64,000 nucleotides of DNA, taken from Balamuthia mandrillaris (Eukaryota; Discosea; Longamoebia; Balamuthiidae). The position numbers were made by a program, and so were the translations under genes. Shown in pieces: positions 33,282 to 49,217 of this stretch (positions within the stretch are counted from its first letter, which is position 1; each line of letters opens with the position of its first letter). The stretch lies in contig JAVKOQ010000087.1 in assembly GCA_031835245.1 (NCBI GenBank), forward strand, positions 62,001-126,000, read 5' to 3'. Under the pieces are notes generated by a model. It saw only the letters and a program-made list of their open reading frames with translations, did no database searches and was not told the DNA's origin.

Positions 33282-36200
33282 CTCCCACTTGATCCCGATC
33301 TCTTGTCTCATTCCGATGTCCGTGATTAGTTTGACGTGTTTGTCTCGCGGTAGGGGTTTGGTCAGAACATCGGCGGGCATCTCGTCGCTGGCCATGTACT
33401 CCAGCTTGATGGTACCCTTCTTGGTTTCTTCCCTGATCTTGTGGTGTCGAATGTCGATGTGCTTTGTTCTGGAGTGGTTTCCTGGGTTCTTGGACAGTTC
33501 GATACATCCGATGTTGTCCTCGTAGATGATGGTAGGTCCCTCTTGGGTTTCTCCGATATCGTCTAGCAGTCTTCTTAACCAGATAGCTTCTTTGGTTGCT
33601 TCGGTGATGCTCATATATTCGGCTTCGGTCGTAGATAGCGCGACGGTCTTCTGTTTTCTCGATTGCCATGATATTGGTCCTCCGCAGAATTTGAAGACAT
33701 ATCCCGTGGTCGATCTCCTTGAGTCGATGTTGTTGGCGTAGTCGGCGTCGGCGTATCCAATAAGTTTCGAAGCGTTAGCGTCATTGGTGTCGAAGGTGAT
33801 ACCGTGGTTTCTTGTTCCGTTGAGGTAGCGAAAGATTCTTTTTAGGGCTTTCCAGTGTTCCACTTTGGGGTCAGCAGTGAATCTAGCGAGCTCGTTAACG
33901 GTAAATGCTATGTCGGGTCTGGTTCCGGTGGCTGCGTACATTAAGCTTCCGATTGCGTTTCGGTAAGGAACCTTGGGGTCGAGCTTCCTCGAATTGCTAT
34001 ACTTCGTTAGCTTTACTCCCACTTGCGTTGGGGTGTTGATTGGCCTGCTTTTGTGCATGTTGTACTTCTCGACCATATTGCTGATGTAGGTAGGTTGGAG
34101 TAGTGTTGTGCGTCGGTTCTGTCGGTCGCGTTTGATCTGGATTCCGAGGATGAATTGGGCTGGTCCCAAGTCCTTCACGTCGTAGTGTGACTTCAAGTCG
34201 TTCTTGAACTTGTTGATGTTCTTGGTTGTTCCCGCGATCAGTAGGTCATCAACGTACAGTCCGATGATGATGATGTTGTTGTTCTCCCATTTGAAGTAGA
34301 TGCAGCAGTTGGCTGATGCTTTTTCGAAGCCAAGGTCAACAAGAGTGCTATCAAATTCTCCGTTCCACTCTCTTGCTCCTTGCTTCGTGCCGTATAGTCC
34401 CTTTTCTAAGAGGCAGACGTCGTCGGGATGCTCGGGGTCGACGAATCCTACAGGTTGCTCCATGTAGATGACTTCTTTCATAGTAGCGTTGAGGAATGCT
34501 GTGACAATATCCAACTGGTGGAGTTCTAGGTCGTAGAATGTCGCAAAGGCTATGATGATTCTAATCGATGTCATTCAAACGACTGGTGCATAGACTTCGA
34601 AGTAGTCGACTCCTTTCACTTGAGTGAAGCCTTTGGCAACGAGTCGGGCCTTGTATCGTTCGATCTCGCCGTGGGCATTCCGCTTAATTCTGAATGTCCA
34701 TTTGTTCTTGACGATGGTTCTCTCTCTTCCGGGTCGTTTAACGAGTCGCCAAGTTTTGTTCTTCATCAGAGCTTCGAACTCTTCTGACATCGCCTTAAGC
34801 CACTTCTCTCGATCTGGTCCGTTGATTGCTTCTTCGTAGGTTTTTGGTTCCCCGATGATTGCTGCGATCAGCGCGTAGGTGACCAGGTTGGCACTCTTCT
34901 TCTTGGGATCCTCTTCGATGAGTCGCGAGGTTATCGTGATAGCTCGTTTCCCGTCTGCTCGTGGCTTTTTGAGGAATGAAAATGCAGGGTTGGTTGTCTT
35001 CTTATCGATGATGGCTTTGCCGTTTCCGTCGCTGCTGTTGATAGGTTGCTTGCCTTTGGTTTCGCCTGCGTTCTCATCAGCCTTAGTTTCGCTGTCTTCG
35101 CCTTCCTCCTCTTCATCTTCGCTTGAGTCAGAGTCCTCTTTGTCGCTTAGGTCTGAAGTTTGCATCCTCTTCGGTTGCTCAGGCTTGTTTTTGATGGAGG
35201 TGAGTTTTTCTTTCTCGTCGTCCATTGTGCTCCGTTCAGGTTGGATGAACTTTACGTTGCGTGAAAGAGTAATTCTCTTTGTCTTTGGGTTGTAGAGGGT
35301 ATGTGCCTTAGACGTTTCGCTGGGTCCAAGGTAGATGAGCTCCTTCGCCTTGGCATCTAGTTTCTTTCGGTCGTTACTGGGTATGAGCGTCCACGCTCTG
35401 CTTCCAAAGATTTGGATGTGTCGGAGAAACGGTTTCTTTCCAGTCCAAGCTTCTTTTGGCGTCATTCCGTTGACTGCGCTGGTGCCGGTGCGGTTCGTGA
35501 TGTAGTTCGCCATGTTGATGGCTGGCCCCCAATATTTCTCGTCCAGGTCGGCGTGTTGAAGCATACATCGTGCGTTCTCCATAAGCGTCCTGTTGTTCCT
35601 TTCAGCGACTCCGTTCTGCTCCGGTGTATGGGGTGCAGACGTTTGGGTTTGTATACCGTTCTTGTGTAGGTGGTTTCTGAAGTTTTTGCTAATGTATTCG
35701 CCGCCGTTGTCGCTTCGTTGTGCCTTGATCCTTTTGCCGCTTTGGTTGGTGGCCAAAGCTTTATGTTTTCGAATTCTTGGAATCGTTCCAGTGCACCGTC
35801 CTTCGTGGCTAGTCCGTAGACCCAGGTTCGTCTGGTCAGGTCGTCCGTGAAGGTAATGAAGTATCTGGACCCTCCGATGGCGGTCTGCATTGGTCCGCAT
35901 ATGTCCGTGTGCACTAATTCGAGCTTCTCTGTGGCTCGAGTGGCTGGTTCTGTACTAACGGGGTTTCGGGATTGCTTGCCCTTGAGGCAGGCAGTACACG
36001 GTGCGAAGGTTGCGCCGCTGGGTATATCAATTCCGTTCGTGATCTTCGGTAGTTCCTTCAGCTTTTCAATGCTGATGTGGCCCAAACGTTTGTGCCATTC
36101 GTCCACTGCAGTATTAGCGTGCTCTTTTCGCGGCTCTGGTTTGCCTTGGAGGTGGTATAGTCCGTCTTCCTCCAATATTCCGATACCGATGACCATTCCG

Positions 36201-37352
36201 TCCTGTTTGAGTCTGGTGACTCCGCCGGATGAGGAAATGGTTATTCCTCTTCGGTCCAGGGTCGTCGTGGATGTTAGCGTTTTGTCGAATCCGTCGACGT
36301 AGAGTACATCTTGGAAAACACACGTTTCGTGTCCGTACTTTGTCTCTGTTATATAACGTAGGTTACCAGCTTCCGTGGCGGTTATCTTTGCGCCGTTTGC
36401 AAAGTAGACCTTGGTTGGTTTTGTTGGCTTACAGTCCATTAGCAGGCCTTTGTGACCCGTCATGTGGCAGGATGCTCCGGAGTCCAAGATTATGTCTCCG
36501 GTTGGTGATCCTCCTTTGAGCGACACGTTCATCATTCGCTCTCCTTTCTTTTTCTTACTACCGTTCTGACTGCGGCAGTTCTTCGCTATGTGTCCAAATC
36601 CATGGCACTTGTAGCACTCGATATCTTTGTCTTTCTTCTCTCGGCGACCGTGGTCCTTTCTGTTTCCACGTTGTCTATGGCGTCCGTACATGATTGATTC
36701 GCCTTTGCCGTCGAACTTGCTTTTCTTTCGGGCAGCTTCGAGTCTAAGTTTGTCCAATATCTCCTCGTAGGTGCTGCTGTCCTTTAAGGATAGCGTTAGC
36801 GAAGAAGAGACGTGCTCTAGGCTTCCTGGTAAGCTGTTTAGGAGGTAGTGGATCTTTTCGTCCTCAGGTATCGAAGCGTTGCTGAAGATTAGGTCCGCCT
36901 CGCCGATCAAGCTGTCGAACTTATCGAGGTGTTTGTCGAGGTCCTGATTGTCCCTCATTTTCGTAGCGAGTTTGGTGCGGAGCTCGGTCCTTCTAGTGGC
37001 GTCGGCCTTGTCGTATTTCTCGCAAAGCCTATCCCACTGTTCTTTCGCGCTTTCAAGGTTCGTCACCCGTCTCAAGAGTGGTAGGGTGAGACAGCTACAG
37101 ATTAAACCGCTGGCTATGGCGTCGTTCGCCGGATTAAACTCGATGTCTTCCTGCTTTTTGCTGCTGCTGGCGGTTATCGTTCCGTCGACGTAGCCCCATA
37201 CGCCCTTGCTCTTCAAGAGCGTTCTCATCTGGCATTTCCAATCCTGGAATCCATGTCCGTCGAACGGTTTGATTTTCAACTTGCCCATCGTGCAGTGTGG
37301 TAGAAGGAGATTGTGAGTGTAGCGGTTTTAGTTTGACTGTGGGCCCATAACC

Positions 37353-37408
37353 TGTTAACAGACTACAATACATACTTTTTTCCCATATACCTAATTACTC
37401 TGCTAACA
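37353..37408. repeat. 56-bp TG...CA segment at the other end of the Copia element
   Basis: This segment lies between the primer binding site and the GCCCC flank. It matches the outer 56 bp of the left LTR in opposite orientation, with only a few differences. Confidence 0.7.
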
Positions 37409-37614
37409 GCCCCAAGCTCCTTCTTGTGCGGCGTGGTTCTTGACTTGGTCGCTCCAACCGTGCTTATAGTTTGGGAAGAGAGCGGAACTATGGGGATAGG
37501 AAGGAATTCGTTTTTGAGGTTGAGTGGCAGCCAAGAGGATCCCTGGAGCACCCCGTTTGTATCTTTTCGTTATTTTCACCCTTCTTGTTCTGCTCGCTGT
37601 ACTAAATTCTTTTC

Positions 37615-37648
<34 letters not shown>

Positions 37649-37887
37649 TTCTTTTGTTTTAAATAGAAAAATCATGTTGGTCAGAGGGGCTACCTTAGTT
37701 CTTCAGCAACGGAGCTACTTACAAGGCATTGGAGAGATACACGGGAATGTTACCGCTGAACAAGATTCCAAAATATTTCCATTCATTTGGTGGAAAGGAG
37801 CTCCTTATTCTTCTGAGAGTAATGCTGGTGGCTCCCTTCATATCTTTGGTTCGGTTTCCATGGAATGGATCAATATTTATTTTTATG

Positions 37888-38143
37888 GTAACTCCTTCAT
37901 GCTCTTCTCGTTCGTCTTCTTCTTCAACTCGTTTTTGTTCTTGTTCCTGTTTTTGTTCTTGTTCTTGTTCTTCTTCTTGTTCTTGTTCTTCTTCTTGTTC
38001 TTCTTCTTCTTCTTGTTCTTGTTCTTGTTCTTGTTCTTGTTCTTGCTCTTGTTCTTCTTGGTCTTCTTCTTGTTCTTCTTGTTCTTCTTGTTCTTCTTCT
38101 TCTTCTTCTTCTTCTTCTTCTTCTTGTTCTTGTTCTTCTTCTT

Positions 38144-38174
<31 letters not shown>

Positions 38175-38297
38175 ATTCAGTTCTTGTTCATGTTCTTATT
38201 CTTATTCTTCTTTTTCTTCTTCTTCTTCCTCCTCCTCCTCCTCCTCCTCGTTTTGTGCTGCTGCGTTTTAATTCCAACGCACAATTCTTTTTCACAG
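37888..38297 (+). repeat. Intronic (TTCTTG)/(TTC)n microsatellite, copy A
   Basis: Intron between exons of copy A, made mostly of TTC and TTCTTG units on the sense strand. Copies C (45977-46383) and D have comparable arrays in nearby introns. Confidence 0.85.
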
Positions 38298-40439
38298 TGC
38301 ATGGCTTCGAGAAGACCAACTATTCTCAAATTGTTGTTCACGGAGAGTTATACATGCGCGAAAACCAAGACGTCTCCACAAGTGGTGTTTCAGTTCTCAT
38401 GACGAACCATTGGGCGGCTCTAGCGGGGGATGCTTCTCTACGATCGCCTTCGTTCATTTTGTTTGATTCCCTCCGCGGCAGCAACGTAACCAAGGTGGTT
38501 AAAACGTTTACATTTTACCACTCTGACGTTCTTGAACAGCCAAAGCTCTCCAATCCTATATGCCATTACATTCCACCAAGATCAAAATTTGAGAGTGTAG
38601 ACTGTATCTCGCCAACGTCTCGTCACGATTTGAGCTATCTTCTGACTTCCGCTGGCATCAGTGACGACTGTCCTTCATGTACAGCTTCTGCCTTTCACTC
38701 TATTCTTCCTCCTTTAATCAAGTTGTGCCTATGTGTTTTGCAGATACTTTGATGTCCAGGAACTCCTGTGTGTTCAGGAAGAGGAAGATGCATCGATGGT
38801 TATTGTCTTTGTGATCCAGGATGGGCTGACCTTGATTGCAGTGCTGGTACAGATATTTCCCTTCTTTTCTCCTTCTTCGTTTGTGTCCTTCATGCCAATG
38901 CGTAGATGGTGAGAGCATATCTGCTGGCTGGACTCACTTGTTTGTTTACTGACGCACAACACTATTGAAGGATGGAGTGGGGAAGCATGTGGAAAGGCGA
39001 CTTGCCCAAACGACTGCACAGATGAAGAACACGGCTATTGCGACACATCTTCCTTGAAGCCTGCGTATGCAACCCTGGCTTCGTTCCAGGATTACAAAAG
39101 GACTGCTCACTACATATGCTACGTTGCCCAGGTGCGTTCTCTTTCTCGTCTTTACTTTCATCATTCTTCTCACTCTTTTGTTTAATTATTTGTTTGTTTT
39201 ATAATCATTGCGCAGGATTGGAAGAACCATGCTCAGGGTTCGGAACGTGCAACAACCAAACGGGAAACTGCTCTTGCCTGCCAGGGCGAACAGGAGCGGA
39301 TTGTTCCATCCCAGTGTGCGAAGGAAGGCCCAACCAATGTTCCCATCACGGGCTTTGCCTTTGGGATGAGCAAAGCAACAAGGCGTTTTGTGATTGTGAT
39401 GAAGGGTGGGGTGGAGAGGATTGTTCTCTCCCTCAATGTCCTCAATGTAGCGGTGTGTGTAAATACAGGGAATCCCGAATGTCACGGACATGGGCGTTGT
39501 ATTGCCAGAGAGAGAAACTTAACCCCACAATGCGAATGCAGAAAAGGCTGGCTTCCTCCTGATTGTCGTTTGGGTACCTCTCTTCCTCTCTTCCTCTCTT
39601 CGCTCTTTTCTCCTCTCTTCATCGTTCTCTTCTTCTTTTCTTCTCATTTTATTGAAGAAAAACCTGAACATTTCTCACATCGAAAAAAGCGATATGCAGT
39701 GCAGAAGATGGAGAGAGAGAACGTTCAGGACGAGGGAGGTGCAATCTTTAACTCTCGGCTCCACAATGTCAGTGCGATGCTTTCGCTTATGGTCCCTTTT
39801 GTCAATTTTGTTCGTGCTCTCTCTCCTCGCTTCTGTTCGTACCTGCATCTCACCTGTTTTCGAACAACAGATGATACTCCATGTGCAGGAGAGCCAGAAT
39901 GTGCAGGCCATGGTCAGTGCATCAACGGCACTTGCCATTGTAATGAAGATTGGCGAGGGTTGGATTGTTCCATCATTGGTACGGCAAAACATATTTCTTC
40001 TTCTTGTTCTTCTTCTTTCTTGTCGATTCTTTTTTTCTTTCTTGTTGTTTCTTCTTTCTTTCTTTCTTTTCCTGGTATTCTTTTTGTTTCTCTGACAGCA
40101 AGTCAATAACAACGAAACCGTCAAACAGCTCATCAAGGAGAATGTGCCAACAATTGTTCTTCGAATGGAGTGTGCAAACCATCGTCCTCATCAGGAGGAG
40201 AGAACCTCCTTCCTGTTTGTCATTGTTTCGAAGGATGGGCTGGCACGGATTGTTCGCGCTCTGAAGCAAACCAAGAAGAGGAAGACTTCATGGAGGAGCA
40301 TCCCTGGGCTCTTCCTGTTATTGTGGTCAGCATTGTTGGTTTGCTGCTTTTGGGAGCGACGGCAGTTGGGAGCTTTGTGGTTTATCGCCAAAGAGAAGCC
40401 ATAAAGTTAACGTCTAGACGTGGCAGCGTTAACTTTTAA

Positions 40440-40892
40440 AACGGGCAGAAAAATGTGCCCCTTCTTCTCTTTGGCTGTTGTTTGCGATTGTACTGACACA
40501 CGTTAGCATTTTTTATTGAACAAATAGTGGTTTTCATTTAAAATATATGAACGTGCATGTTGGGGCTGTGAGCACTCGCTACACTTGGCGTTGAGCAGAT
40601 TCAGAGAAGAAAGCGAGAGAGGTTTTTTCTTCTGCACTCTTTCCCCAACCAGGCCAATATCAAATTGAATGAATCTGCAAGAGAATGCGTTTAGACTCTT
40701 CTTGTTCTGTCTCAGCTTCCGCTTCCAAAAGGAGAGACTTCTTCTCCCGTTACTGGCGTAGTCTTTGGTTTGTTAATGAGCTACGTATTATTAACCAGTA
40801 ATAAATGTTATCCAATAGGTGCCCGCGCGCGACAACAGAAGGCCATTTTTGACTTTACTGAAAGTAAACAAACCCTTGGTTGCGCTGAAGGA
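40440..40892 (+). promoter_or_regulatory. Intergenic region before receptor copy B
   Basis: 450 bp between the stop of copy A and the ATG of copy B, including CCAATAGG at about 40812. No gene is seen. Confidence 0.4.
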
Positions 40893-41936
40893 ATGGAGAA
40901 AGCGTTACGGTTAGGGTTCACGGTCTTGTGCTTCCTCTCGGCCCTTTCTTTCTTCGGTTCTTGTGCGGCGGCTACACTGCGGTGGAGGAATGCTGGCATC
41001 AGTGGCTATTGGTTCGTTGCCAACGGTCCCCAAGCTGCCTTTTTTTTTTTAACGTGAAGAGCTCACAAACTTCCGCCAAACAAACAGGGATGACCCTACC
41101 AACTGGATAGAGAACGTGACAGGAGTGGCCCGCGTTCCCACCAAAGAGGACGATGTCATTCTCGGAGGAGTGCTCGACTTTCGTTTCCTCGGAGTTTACT
41201 CCGTGTTCGTCCACGTTCGTTCTGCCTCTTTTTGTTTTGGTTGCTTTATGTCCTCCGAGAGAGCTCTCTGCTTCTTCCTCCTCGCTCTTGTTTCTTCTTT
41301 TGTGTTCTATGTTTTGTTGAGAGAAACCAACCTTTGTTGTTATGTATCTCAAAAAGCGGCTTGACCGACCCGTGGAAGTGAACTCCGTAACCATAGAACC
41401 CTGCGAGGCCTGCTTTTTCTTGGAGTACTACCAGTACAGCCTTTGGGACGGCACCCAGTACGTTGAAGGGACGGGCAAAGCTGACCCCAACCTTGGAGCC
41501 CATTGCGGGGTGACGGTGGACGTGATCGCCCCAACCACGTTCGTGGTAAGGCAGGACATTGCTGTTGGTGAAAACTCTTTCCTGCGGCTGAGCGGCAGCG
41601 ACCAGGATCCTTGGCTCAAGGCGTTCGTTTCCTTTTCACTGTACCCTTTCTTTTTTCGCTGTTATTATTGACTTTGGGCTGGCTGCAGGAAGGCAAAGCT
41701 CGGGGAAGGAGGACGGTTGGTACTCCAAGGAGGAGGACTAACGGGCAACGGAGAGATTCATGGCCGCGTGATAGCGCAAGGAGGCTCGACCATCAGCCCC
41801 TTGGTTTATTGGCAGGAGGGACCCTACCCGGAGGAGAATGGGTTGGCTGGCTCTCTTCATTTCTTTGGCAATCTGGAGCTTCATTGGGCTGAACTACTTT
41901 TCTTTGGTTCGTTATTGTCTGCGCCTTATCTTCTCT

Positions 41937-41978
<42 letters not shown>

Positions 41979-44795
41979 CTTTGCTCACAAATGTAACAAA
42001 TCCGTTGCAGTGAATGGCTTTGACAAGGCCAACTTTTCTCAAGTCATCGTGCATGAAGAACTCTTCATGAAGCCGCCTCTTCACCCGGATGCCGCCGAGA
42101 ATGAACTCGGTAAAGCCAACATGATCACCGTTTACGCAGGTGCCGATTGGACTGATGTTCTCCAGAACAACATCCACGTGCAAACGCCATCTTTAGTTTT
42201 GTACGAACGCCTAGATAGAAGTGGCAGTAACGGCACGACTTTTGTGAACAAAACAAGCTCTCTCGATAAAGCCTATGAGATGAAAGTGACTTCTGATGGC
42301 CCATGCCGTTTTGACCCGCTCAATCCTGAAAACGGTCCCGATAGCTGTCAAGAAAGCACCTCTCGCCACGACTTGAGTTTTTTGCTTTCCTCTTCCATCG
42401 CCATCCCTGAGTGTCCTGTCTGTGCGTATTTTCGTTTCATTTGGTTGAGCCACCTCATCTAATCCGTTCTATCAAATAAGATGGTTGTCCAGGCATCCCT
42501 GAATGCTCCAACAAAGGCTATTGTGAGGATGGATATTGCATTTGTAACGAAGGCTGGGCTGGTCTGGATTGCAGTGCTGGTCAGAAATCCTTCTTCTTCT
42601 TCTTCCTCGCCTTCTTTCTTTTTCTTCTACTTCTTCTTTCTTCTTCTTTTTATGTCCTTTCTGCTTGTTTAGTTTGTAATGCTTTGTTTTTTGTGGGTGT
42701 GTTTCCAAAGAGGATTGCCCAGGAAGCCCAGATTGTAATGGCCATGGCTATTGTTTAGTGGATAGCAGGGATGATATACCAAAATGTCAATGCCTTGATG
42801 GTAATTATATTTGTAACTATATGTGCTTTCGTTGATGTTTTCTAACTCTAAAAAAACAGGATGGAAAGGAGAGGCTTGCCAAACAGCGGAATGTCCGAAT
42901 GATTGCACGGACGAGGAACATGGCTACTGCGACTCTACCACATTGACCCCCTCCTGCGTTTGCCATGTGGGTTATCTTTTGGGTCCTCAACTGGATTGTT
43001 CTCTTCCTTTTCAACGATGTCCAGGTATTGTCGCCTGTTTTCGGAATATTTCTATATCTTCAGCAAACTCAACAAAAAAAAAACATTTAGGATTGGAGGA
43101 ACAATGCTCAGGGTTTGGTACGTGCGACAACCAAACAGGGAACTGCTCTTGCTTGCCAGGACGAACAGGAGCGGATTGTTCCATCCCAGTGTGCGAAGGA
43201 AGGCCCAACCAATGTTCTCATCACGGGCTTTGCCTTTGGGATGAGCAAAGCAACACAGCCGTTTGTGATTGTGATGAAGGATGGGGTGGAGAGGATTGTT
43301 CTATTCCCAAGTGTTCAACATGTTCAGGCCATGGCATTTGTGTGACGGAGTTGGATCCACCGCGATGTCTGTGCGATGGCCCCAAAGATATTGTTATTGG
43401 GGACGTTTCTCTCAGTGACGCTGAAGGATGGACGGGTGACGAATGTGAAGAGCTGGTGATGAACTGTAACTCAGAGGAAAGTCAGTGCGGAACACGATGT
43501 GGAGATAATGGCGATGAAGGATATGGATGTATGACCAACGAGTGCCCAGAAGGATGGAAAGGATGGGACTGCACCACACGTTCGTTATATTCCTGCTTGT
43601 TTTGTTCTGTTCTTTCCACTAAGCGCGTTTGTTTTTGTTGTAGCGGTGTGTGTAAATACAGGGAATCCCGAATGTTACGGCCATGGGCAGTGTGTTGCAA
43701 GAGAAAGAAACTCAACCCCACAATGTGAATGCAGAAAAGGCTGGCTTCCTCCTTATTGTCGTTTGGGTACCCTTTCCTCTCCTCTCCTCTCTCTTTTTCT
43801 CTCACTCACTCTCCTCTCTTCTCTTTTCTTCTCCTCGTCGTTTTCGTCTTTCTCTTCTCTTCATCGTTCTCTTCATTGTCCTCTTCTCTTCTCTTCATCA
43901 TTCACTTCACTTCTCTTCTCTTCTCTTCATCGTTCTCTTCTCTTCTCTTCATCGTTCTCTTCTCTTCTCTTCATCGTTCTCTTCTCTTCTCTTCTCTTCT
44001 CTTCTCTTCTCTTCTCTTCTCTTCTCTTCATTTTATTGAAGAAAAACCTGACCATTTCTCACATCGAAAAAAGCGATATGCAGTGCAGAAGATGGAGAGA
44101 AAGAATGTTCAGGACGAGGGAGGTGCAACCTTCATCTCTCGCCTCCACAGTGTCAATGTGATGCTTTCGCTTATGGTCCCTTTTGTCAATCTTGTAGGTC
44201 CTCCCTCTCTCTTTTCTTGCTTCCTTTCTTCCTGTTAACTCATGCATGAATGCAAAGATGATCCTCCATGTGCAGGAGAGCCAGAATGTTCAGACCATGG
44301 CCAGTGCAAAAACGGAACTTGCCATTGTGATGAGGATTGGCGAGGATTAGATTGTTCCATCATTGGTAATGCCACCGTTTTTCTCCTTGTTTTTCTTCTT
44401 TAAGCTTCTTTCTTTTCTTTTAGTTCGTTGAGGCTTCGCTGACAACAAGTCAATAACAACGAAACCGTCAAACAGCTCATCAAGGAGAATGTGCCAACAA
44501 TTGTTCTTCGAATGGAGTGTGCAAGCCATCGTCCTCATCAGGAGGAGAGAACCTCCTTCCTGTTTGTCATTGTTTCGAAGGATGGGCTGGCACGGATTGT
44601 TCGCGCTCTGAAGCAAACCAAGAAGAGGAAGACTTCATGGAGGAGCATCCCTGGGCTCTTCCCGTCATTGTGGTCAGCGCTGTGGTGCTGCTGACTGGTG
44701 GAACGATCGTTGTTGCTGGCGGCGTCATGGTATATCGCCACCGAGCTGCAATGAGGGAAACCTCCGAGTCCGCCATTGGTATGATCAATTTTTAA
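40893..44795 (+). CDS. Receptor family copy B: beta-rich ectodomain, EGF-like repeats, C-terminal TM
   Basis: Thirteen exons join in phase to 884 residues: 40893-41011, 41088-41214, 41357-41622, 41689-41906, 42011-42421, 42481-42579, 42711-42800, 42860-43024, 43091-43579, 43644-43766, 44074-44193, 44258-44365 and 44476-44795. Signal peptide (FTVLCFLSALSFFGSCAAA), then a beta-rich ectodomain of about 380 residues with WDDPTNW, PTKEDDVILGG, VIAPTTFVVR, GGGLTGNGEIHG and NGFDKANFSQVIVHEEL. This is reminiscent of G8 or autotransporter-like beta-helices, which is an inference. About ten EGF-like modules follow, many on their own phase-1 exons (CSGFGTCDNQTGNCSCLPGR, CNGHGYC, CINGTCHCDEDWRGLDC types). 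One C-terminal membrane segment and a short tail end it. A surface receptor or adhesin is likely; no ligand can be named. Confidence 0.82.
43767..44073 (+). repeat. Intronic (TCTTC)n microsatellite, copy B
   Basis: Intron of copy B made of TCTTC, TCTCT and TCATCGTTCTCTTC units. The corresponding intron of copy A has a much shorter array. The acceptor is A-rich (AAAAAAG). Confidence 0.85.
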
Positions 44796-45319
44796 AAGCT
44801 GTATGTTAGATGATAAAGAACGCATAAAGCCCTTGCAAAGCTAAACAGACACTATCTTGGTTCCTGCTCGAGGTACTACTGTTAATGGTTTTGGTGCATG
44901 TTTCTTTTCGGTTAAATGGCAATATTGTTCGTGGCCGGTCTGGCAGTGATAAGTCAACCAAAAAAAAAAAGGCGAAAAATAAAATGATCATTACAATTGT
45001 GATTATTCCAATTGGGGGAAATAGACAAGAACAAGCAAAAACTGCTAGTTATATTATCCTTTTTTTTTGGTAGTCAAGCCAACATGCCTTGGTTACCACC
45101 CGAAAGTCTTATTTAGGGCTCTAATTGAGCTCAGCATTATTTTATAACCAACATCTCACCCCTTTTTCAAAAGCAATCGCCCTTCCTTTTGCTATATTAA
45201 AAATCATCATTAAAATTTTTATTTGAGAAATGTTATGAGTGAATTTGCACGAGAATCGGCGATACCACACACACTGCAAGAAACACCTTTTACCACAAAG
45301 CAGAACCAAGGAGGAAAAG
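44796..45319. other. Intergenic region between receptor copies B and C
   Basis: About 520 bp without a gene, apart from the transposon-derived fragment at 45007-45130. Confidence 0.5.
45007..45130. mobile_element. Internally deleted derivative of the DDE transposon
   Basis: It begins TCCAATTGGGGGAAATAGAC, the terminal repeat and next bases of the 29.7-32.4 kb element, and after about 85 bp continues with CGAAAGTCTTATTTAGGGCT, found inside that element at about 31704. No right terminal repeat is seen. A MITE-like or decayed copy. Confidence 0.6.
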
Positions 45320-49166
<3,847 letters not shown>

Positions 49167-49217
49167 CAACAATAAAAACTCTTTATGTACATACAATAGA
49201 AGGAACAAAGGAGGTTG

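Larger units (their letters stand above)
33092..37408 (-). mobile_element. Copia-type (Ty1/copia) LTR retrotransposon, nearly whole
   Basis: Antisense to the host gene and inserted in its third exon. Flanks GACCC (33087-33091) and GCCCC (37409-37413) look like a 5-bp target duplication with one difference. The primer binding site next to the right end reads GGTTATGGGCCCACAGT on the element strand (37336-37352), like the internal half-tRNA-iMet primer site of Drosophila copia. The polypurine tract AAGTGGGAG abuts the left LTR. Parts in Copia order: Gag with zinc knuckle CYKCHGFGHIAKNC (about 36.6-37.3 kb), protease DSGASCHMTG (about 36.45 kb), integrase (about 35.3-36.1 kb), reverse transcriptase with YVDD (about 33.8-34.7 kb) and RNase H (about 33.3-33.7 kb). 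The coding region is largely open with about two breaks, so the copy looks fairly recent but not intact. Confidence 0.92.
32509..40439 (+). pseudogene. Receptor family copy A (beta-rich ectodomain, EGF repeats, TM), disrupted
   Basis: Signal peptide (HVLLLFVAACIGFIPLEG), then VLRWRNAGIS. Exons 32509-32624, 32707-32833 and 32952-33091 correspond to exons 1-3 of copies B and C. The third is split by a Copia element and resumes after 37413. Exons 37667-37887 and 38298-about 38680 follow. Compared with B and C, the first EGF exon (about 38744-38837) carries about 4 extra bases that shift the frame, the second EGF exon is mostly missing, a 4-base loss shifts the frame near 39065, and the exon ending near 39450 is fused straight to a downstream splice acceptor. 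The C-terminus is still intact: ENLLPVCHCFEGWAGTDCSR, then IVVSIVGLLLLGATAVGSFV and a short tail. Its last 300 bp are almost identical to copy B. Confidence 0.75.
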
